A stretch of DNA of 64,000 nt. Source: Metaphire vulgaris (taxonomy: Eukaryota; Annelida; Clitellata; Crassiclitellata; Megascolecidae). Where the stretch lies: positions 2,944,968-3,008,967 of the forward strand of contig CM030851.1 in assembly GCA_018105865.1 (NCBI GenBank), written 5' to 3'. This document shows, piece by piece, positions 57,959 to 64,000 of this stretch (position 1 is its first letter; each line of letters opens with the position of its first letter). The translations under genes were made by a program, and so were the position numbers. Under the pieces are notes generated by a model. That model saw only the letters and a list, made by a program, of their open reading frames with translations, had not been told where the DNA came from and ran no database searches.

Positions 57959-59160
57959 CAATGCTGGGCACCAACTACTGTGAAAGTAGTTCAACTACTG
58001 TAGTGAACTACTTGATAAAAATATAGTTGTAACTACTAGTTAACTACTTTTTCCACAAAATAGTTATTAACTAATTGGTAACTACTTCCTGAGTAGTTAA
58101 CTACTTTGCAACTACTTTTGACCCTGCAACGCTCAAATAAAAATATCCATTGTTCAATGTCTTCATTTTTTAAACACCACACAAACACTGTCAACACGAA
58201 CATCAATTCTATCAATATAAGCTGCTTCTAGATGGGCAAATTATAGAGAAGTTCGTTAAACAATAATGAGTCATTAATGACGTTAACTCTCCTATCACAG
58301 TGTTTATAACAATCTGAGTCAATCAATCTCATACACAGTTTGATATATTTACAGTCTTGAATTGCAATATAATCAATTTTGACATGAGTGCAAGTATTAA
58401 AGCTAATAAAGCAAATCCAGCAAATTCACACATTTAAACTTCGACAGTTCTAGACCAACCAAGTCACACAGTGCCACACACACACTTAGTCCACGTACCT
58501 TTATATGCTTCAAGAAATGTGATGTGTTGTTAATATTGCCAGATAAGGTCTTCTTACATGTGCCACAGTCGGCAATGAAGTTTTTATCATCACTGCGTTC
58601 ACTCTTTTTACGTGGGTTCACGAAACAGCTTTTGACTAATTGGCTATTCATATTTAATGATATCTATGAGTTATTAAGAATTAATCTGTTAATTCTGTTA
58701 ACTTTTATTACTATTATTAATTATATCTCGTCAGTAAACAACACGAACCTGTATTTTTGGTACTACTAAAAGTTGTGTAAGTATGAGACCGGAAATCAGG
58801 AATAGAATATTATATTACTGGTAGGTAAGTAAGTAAGCTTGTATGCACAAGGGCAACAAGGGCAGGCATGGGTTACATCGACGATGTGCCCGCTACACGA
58901 CAGAGCCTCATCGAAGAGCTCACCGAGAAGCCTGGCGTCAGCGTTGTTGGCAAAAGCGGGTTTAAGCAGCAAATAATGTTTTAACAAAAGTAGTTGACCA
59001 CAGTAGTTAACTACTTTACTTGATAACTACTGCAGAAAGTAGTTAAACTACTTGTAGTTAACTACTTTTTCACACGTAGTTACTAACTACTCTGTAACTA
59101 CTAAAGTGTAGTTAAACTACAAGTAGTTACCTACTTGTAGTTAACTACTGCCCGGCCTTG
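57959..59160 (-). mobile_element. hAT element built of AGTAGTTAACTACT words, with BED remnant
   Basis: 1,202 bp, ends CAATGCTGGGCA / TGCCCGGCCTTG, exact 8-bp duplication CACGTTTC. The empty site is visible in FReD-1 intron 1. Both ends carry many copies of the self-complementary word AGTAGTTAACTACT. The interior holds a minus-strand BED-finger fragment (58403-58651). Confidence 0.9.
58403..58651 (-). pseudogene. BED-finger fragment of a hAT transposase
   Basis: The frame contains ADCGTCKKTLSGNINNTSHF then LKHIKVRG, the C-x2-C ... H-x-x-x-(H/K) pattern of a BED finger, preceded by the basic KKSERSDDKNF typical of hAT N-termini. The second His is not clear and the catalytic part is absent. Confidence 0.6.
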
Positions 59161-59279
59161 CACGTTTCTATGATATTTATGTGGATAATGGCTGTGAATG
59201 TTAACGTTTGCGGTACATTTGGACACATTTGTATTTGAAAAGAAAAGACAGGTTATGTCTTGAGAATATAGAGGACATT

Positions 59280-59628
59280 CAGTGTTTATTCTAGGCCTTC
59301 TTAGAGGGGAAATTTCTCCCAAAGTTTAAAAATTTCCCCCAACATTTTTATATGTTGCATGGGTGGATGAAAATCCCCCTCCTCAAAAGTGTGACGATGG
59401 GGGGCTGTATTTTTTGGAGAGGGAAAAATATTTCGGCACGTGAGTGGAGGGTAAAAAACAGTAGTAAGGATGGATTTGTGCGACACGTAGATAACCTTTA
59501 TTTTGCTTGTTACCACATTTTGTAAGAATGAATAACCTTTTTTGCTTGTCAACATTTTCGGACACTGAAATCATCTCACCCCAAACATTTCAAAATCCCC
59601 CAATGTCAAGGGGCTAGAATAAACACTG
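59280..59628. mobile_element. hAT-type MITE (GTGTTTATTCTAG family)
   Basis: Ends CAGTGTTTATTCTAGG / CTAGAATAAACACTG, duplication GAGGACATT on both sides. Absent from FReD-1. Modules at 59490-59512 and 59531-59552. Confidence 0.88.
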
Positions 59629-59795
59629 GAGGACATTGTCTACTCGTTATAACATTTCTAGATGTTTCTTGCTTTCACAAATTTCTGAACATCCGATATT
59701 TTATCCAGACATTTTGTTGCTTGAAATTTTGATAAATCAACATGACCGAAATATTATGAATGCGGAACTAGATTGAGAACATTACAACATTTTAG

Positions 59796-59953
59796 ATTAC
59801 TGCCGAGGTGAACCAGTTGTGTGCGACTGCTCTAATATTAAAGATAATGGGTACAAAACTAGCGGTGTCTATAGCATATACGTCGTTCATCGAGGGAAAC
59901 GATATTACGCCGACGCATTCTGTGACATGACAACAGCTAACGGCGGATGGACG
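59796..59953 (+). CDS. fibrinogen-related protein FReD-2, exon 2
   Basis: 158 bases as in FReD-1: EPVVCDCSNIKDNGY, SGVYSIYVV, FCDMTTANGGWT. Acceptor ATTTTAG, donor GTGAGT, same phases. Confidence 0.92.
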
Positions 59954-60348
59954 GTGAGTTGGCTGAATTACATGTAAGTATCCGTAGCTTTAGAGTAATT
60001 GATAATCAATGTTCTCAACCACCGTAATTGCCAGGCTCTCAGTAAATTTTAATATTCGCTATGTTTTTTTTATTCTGGCTATGCTTTTCTTATTCTGATT
60101 CAATTTCCAGGCATCATGAAGAAATTTTTTTCAAATTTTGCAAACTATTTAATTTCAATTCTCATTTGTAAGGTTCTTCTTATTCGCGTTATTTGAGCTG
60201 AACCTTTTCCTTTGCATATGTTCTTTGACAATCGTCGAACTAATTAACCTACAGTCATACATAAGTGAGTCTCTGAAAAATATTGACAAAGTGACTATGT
60301 CATCGATGCCTGTTGAACATCTATATTGAGAATAATTCAATAAAACAG

Positions 60349-60445
60349 GTTTTCCAAATACGAAAAGATGGAAGCGAAGACTTTTACCGCCGATGGGACA
60401 ATTACGCAAATGGATTTGGAAACCCGAGCGGAGAATTCTGGCTGG
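60349..60445 (+). CDS. fibrinogen-related protein FReD-2, exon 3
   Basis: 97 bases as in FReD-1. Core differs at a few sites (VFQIRKDG for [14 protein letters not shown] for RGWNDY). Acceptor AAAACAG, donor GTAGGC. Confidence 0.92.
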
Positions 60446-60580
60446 GTAGGCCTATAGACCGTAAAGATTAAAATGCCCTTAATTCTCCTGATTTATCACG
60501 CTTCAAACCTGATTATCATCTTGTTGTTGCTAATTTCCTCTTTTATCGCTTGACACCGGAATGCAGTTTAGTTACTCTTG

Positions 60581-60626
<46 letters not shown>

Positions 60627-61028
60627 GAATAAATAAATAAATAAATAAAGTAGTATGGCAGAAAAAGATGGACTTGATGTTCCACCGAATATTTCAAGTA
60701 CTTAACTGAGTACGTAAAATATCAACACATTTTTATGACTCACTAAGTACGTAAAATATGAACAAACTTTTATGATTCAGCAAAAGCATCAATGGCAACG
60801 AATATGATGCTTTTGCCGGATCATTTCAGTTTGTTGATATTTTGATGTTTAAATTTCATTTTTGATTTCTACTTTCTATAATCTGTCATTCTTACGCGCG
60901 CATATATACAATGTGTGATAAACTTTCGAACAATTTTTGTATAATTTTATAGGCCTATGTTATATAATTCGAAAGTCAATATATTTAGAATTAAAACTCA
61001 TTATTAATTATTAATAAGGCCTCATAAT

Positions 61029-61201
61029 CAGTGTTTATTCTAAGCCTGTTTTGAGGGAATTCTTCCTCCCAAAGTTTTAAAATCCCAAATGTATATATTG
61101 GCTTGAGGATGGAAATTCCCAAAAAAAAGCGTGGAGAGACAAATATTGTCCCCCAACATGTCAAACTCCCCCCAATGTCAAGGTGGCTAGAATAGACACT
61201 G
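61029..61201. mobile_element. hAT-type MITE (GTGTTTATTCTAG family)
   Basis: Ends CAGTGTTTATTCTAAG / CTAGAATAGACACTG. CCTCATAA stands at both sides with a one-base offset. The site is empty in FReD-1 (about 48645). Confidence 0.8.
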
Positions 61202-61552
61202 CCTCATAACCATTGGCTTAGCCAGGATTTCGGAACAGCGGGGCACTAAGACTTCCACAGATCTCCATTTCCAGTTCCAACTTAAGGTTTGAGGAAGCGT
61301 CATGAAATGTAGATTAATATTTGATTCAAATATCGGATTTGGAACACATTTTCAAACTACAGACAGCATCTCGGTATTCACCTTACTGCTCAAAATGATA
61401 ATTTCCCGTCGGTTTTGTGTGAAACTCATGATCAATCGAGGTCAAAAACCGTTTCCCTTTCTATGCCCTTCTAGTGATCTAGTTTGTTTTAAATGACTTG
61501 TATATAAATAATTGTCATTTGGCACGAAATACAAATTCTTAAAGAAGCATCT

Positions 61553-63410
61553 GAACAATACGTTTTTAACATATAACTTTATTCGCAAACGCAGACAACA
61601 TAAAAAAGACAGAAAAGAAAAAACACAAAAAACACAAACACAACTCTTAACTAACAACTACACAACACATTCCACTATTATACATTTGCTAAAATACAGT
61701 TGCTTCTTAGAGAACCGAGATGTAAAAGAGTATTGACGCTTCTTTGCAGTATCATGTATTACATGCAATCCAAGCATTTCGCGAATACAGTCAATCATTA
61801 CTTTGTTATGTACATCAAAGATTTTGCATACAGCCTGCTGTACTAGATGATCCAAGTTATTTAAAGTGCTCTTGTTCGAAAAAGTAGCTTCAGTAGCATA
61901 TAAGATAATAGGTAAACAATACGATTTGAGTAAGTCAACACATATCAACTCAGAGGAAGAGGATTAGCTCTTGCTGTACAAGTTATTAAAGTTTTTATAA
62001 AATTTCATTTTGGTCTCTGTAATTGATACCCTGAAATGACGACCAGCTCTAATTACGATCCCAAGATATTTCAACTCATCAACATAAGCCAGAGCAGATC
62101 CATTCAACAATAAGAGAGCACAGACCATTGCATAACGTCTACCAATTCTCATGGCCTTACATTTTTTGACATTAAACTTCAAATCTAGATTAGCAGCTTC
62201 AACATTACAAATATCAAGTATACATTGCATACCATGAATAGAATGGGAAATAAGCAATATATCATCAGCATAAAGCAAACAACCCATGAACAAAGTATTG
62301 ATGTAACAACCATAGCCAGATTTTTTAACATTGGAAACAAGATCATCCACATATACAGCAAATAATAATGGGGAAAGGACACCACCTTGTCTTACCCCAG
62401 CTAAGACCTTGAAAGAACCTGATATGACATCACCCCATCGAATATTTGCATAACATTTTTCATACCAATCTATTAGAACATCAATGAAGTAACAGGGGGT
62501 GCCTCTCTGCATTAATTTTCTAAACAAACCAAAGTAACATACTTTATCGAATGCCTTTGAAATATCAAGAGCAGTAATCACGGCTGTGGACTGATTTCTG
62601 TTTAAATAATTTAAAACACCCCTAAGGGTATATATAGCATCTGAACAGCCTACTCCCGATTTGAATCCAACTTGCAGGTCCGAGCTATTTAGATGTGATC
62701 CAACCATGGACAAAAGGCAATGTTCAAACACCTTAGAGATAACTGGACTTAATGTTATTCCACGGTAATTTTCACAACTAGTTGGATCTGTACCACAGCC
62801 CTTCAATAGAGGAATTATGATTCCTCTACCGAAACCATTGGGCACATATCCAGTTTGCAGCATCAAATTAAACAGGTTGGTTATGCATAATATGACCACT
62901 GGATGAGCGAACATGATATGCTCAACAGTCAAGTTATCATATCCAGAAGCTTTACCCCTTTTCAATTTACCAAGTGCTAAATCCAGGGTTTTTTGTGACG
63001 GTACGCGCCGGTACGGCGTACCGGAACCTTTTTCAAAGTGTGAAAAAAATAATTTTCTTGTGACTTTGCAGTTGTGATTTAGCTAAAAACTTTAAATACT
63101 TAATAAATGATATGCATCATTATGCTTTCAAAATCGCTTCTATGTTAAATTCTAGCCACAGACCACATAATCGTAATGGAAAAGTTAGGCAATCCACCGT
63201 GAGTACCGGCACCTATTTTTTTTTACAAAAAAGCACCACTGGCTAAATCCACTTCTTCTACTGAGATGAGTGGACGATCTGTACTTCTTTGCTTATAGAC
63301 ATTGTACTCTTGCTCAAATTTAAATTTTTCATCTAAATGATTCTGTATGTTATTTGGGGTACACGCAGATTCAAAAAACTTAACAAATGTTAATGTTAAT
63401 GTTAATTTTA
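61553..63410 (-). mobile_element. non-LTR retrotransposon (jockey/CR1-group RT), 5'-truncated, antisense in FReD-2
   Basis: Minus-strand frame 62965-61964 is a 333-residue reverse transcriptase domain: GKASGYD near its start, ENYRGITLSPVISK (65-78), ALDISKAFD (132-140), AGVRQGGVLSPLLF (189-202) and the catalytic YADD (232-235). The same frame goes on to 61658 past one in-frame TAA at 61964-61966, giving LKSYCLPIILY. Upstream coding (to about 63400) is split by a MITE at 62984-63241. AATAAAG lies near the 3' end. FReD-1 has the empty site. Truncation, stop and insertion make it inactive. Confidence 0.88.
62984..63241. mobile_element. hAT-type MITE inside the LINE
   Basis: 258 bp, ends CAGGGTTTTTTGTGACGG / ACAAAAAAGCACCACTG, exact 8-bp duplication GCTAAATC. 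The LINE coding frame matches again on both sides once the element and one duplicate are set aside. Confidence 0.88.
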
Positions 63411-63592
63411 GTGTAAAGCCTGATTCATTTTGCCTGACAGCATCTAAGACAGTCCTATAAAATGACAGCATTACATTCGCTCTATGCCATAACGACTATA
63501 TTTTGCATAACATGCAATGACAACAAGAAATCATTTACTGTATCCATGACATTGATCGGTAAAGCCAAAGTGAAGCATAAACTATTGTTTAG

Positions 63593-63757
63593 GTAATAAT
63601 TTTCTACATCTACTGACAATAAAGAAAAGATATCGATTACGAGTTGATTTAAAGGATTTCGAAGGAGAAAAGCGATTTGCAGAATACTCCACATTCAGCA
63701 TCGGTTCACCTGATGACAAATACCGACTCAGGGTGGGAGGATATTCTGGAGATGCAG
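63593..63757 (+). CDS. fibrinogen-related protein FReD-2, exon 4
   Basis: 165 bases as in FReD-1: GNNFLHLLTIKKRYRLRVDL, RFAEYSTFSIGS, YRLRVGGYSGDAG. Acceptor TTGTTTAG, donor GTAGGT. Confidence 0.92.
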
Positions 63758-63937
63758 GTAGGTCAACAAAAGAGAATTTACATGGATTAGAGTGCAGTAG
63801 TGTCTTAGTGCAGTAATACCTATATAATCAATATCAGAGAAGGGCCCGGCACGGTTGTTGTATAACCCTTATGTCGCCACAAGAACTTGTGCAGATGCAG
63901 ATTTACGCATGGTGAAGTCATGTCTTATTTCATTTAG

Positions 63938-64000
63938 GAGATAGTCTTCGACGACACAACGGCCGCCAGTTCACCACAAAAGACGCTGATAATGACCCAT
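63938..64000 (+). CDS. fibrinogen-related protein FReD-2, exon 5, cut by window end
   Basis: Begins after acceptor TTCATTTAG; encodes GDSLRRHNGRQFTTKDADND and runs off the window inside the calcium-loop region. No lesion is seen in the 228 residues available. Confidence 0.92.

Larger units (their letters stand above)
57847..59795 (+). other. FReD-2 intron 1 with two insertions
   Basis: 1,949 bp against 383 bp in FReD-1. The difference is explained by the elements at 57959-59160 and 59280-59628. Confidence 0.85.
60446..63592 (+). other. FReD-2 intron 3 with LINE and MITE insertions
   Basis: Holds (ATA)n/(AAT)n at 60580-60650, a MITE at 61029-61201 and an antisense LINE at 61553-63410. Remaining sequence aligns with FReD-1 intron 3 (48390-49180). 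Confidence 0.85.

Overview
The window is animal (metazoan) nuclear DNA, probably from a marine invertebrate. Evidence: genes split by GT-AG introns, a Zic-family transcription factor, secreted fibrinogen-related (FReD) lectin-type genes, tRNA-derived SINEs, L2/CR1-like LINE tails and a very high load of small DNA transposons and microsatellites. The Zic gene lacks the vertebrate intron between zinc fingers 4 and 5, and its fifth finger has four residues between the cysteines, which argues against a vertebrate. I cannot name the phylum. No bacterial operon, rRNA, CRISPR array or complete virus was seen.

Layout. 1-26.3 kb: no convincing gene; a field of MITEs, microsatellites and some GC-richer single-copy stretches that could hold regulatory DNA for the next gene. 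26.35-36.5 kb: a Zic gene on the + strand, with one exon carrying the N-terminus and fingers 1-3, a 7.85-kb repeat-filled intron and a second exon carrying fingers 4-5 and the C-terminus. Three apparent single-base indels disturb its reading frame outside the fingers. 36.6-44.5 kb: repeats, a relic last exon of a FReD gene (41.33 kb) and a GGTACC-rich minisatellite. 44.9-50.5 kb: a complete five-exon FReD gene (FReD-1, 301 aa predicted). 50.8-57.2 kb: a LINE fragment, a CRE-containing tandem repeat and several hAT-type elements, two of them nested with a SINE in an older BED-finger hAT relic. 57.2-64.0 kb: a second FReD gene (FReD-2) with identical complete exon lengths, cut by the window end in exon 5.

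How parts relate. The FReD genes are a recent tandem duplication with one further dead exon upstream, i.e. a small multigene array of predicted secreted, coiled-coil, fibrinogen-domain proteins. Because the two copies still align through their introns, each is a natural empty-site control for transposons in the other. Most repeats here are short elements with terminal inverted repeats beginning CAG/TAG and exact or near-exact 8-bp target duplications, as in the hAT superfamily; I delimited over 25. A short internal module, consensus GACCTTTTTTTGCTTGTCA, recurs more than 20 times inside elements whose termini are otherwise unrelated; it is the most unusual pattern I found.
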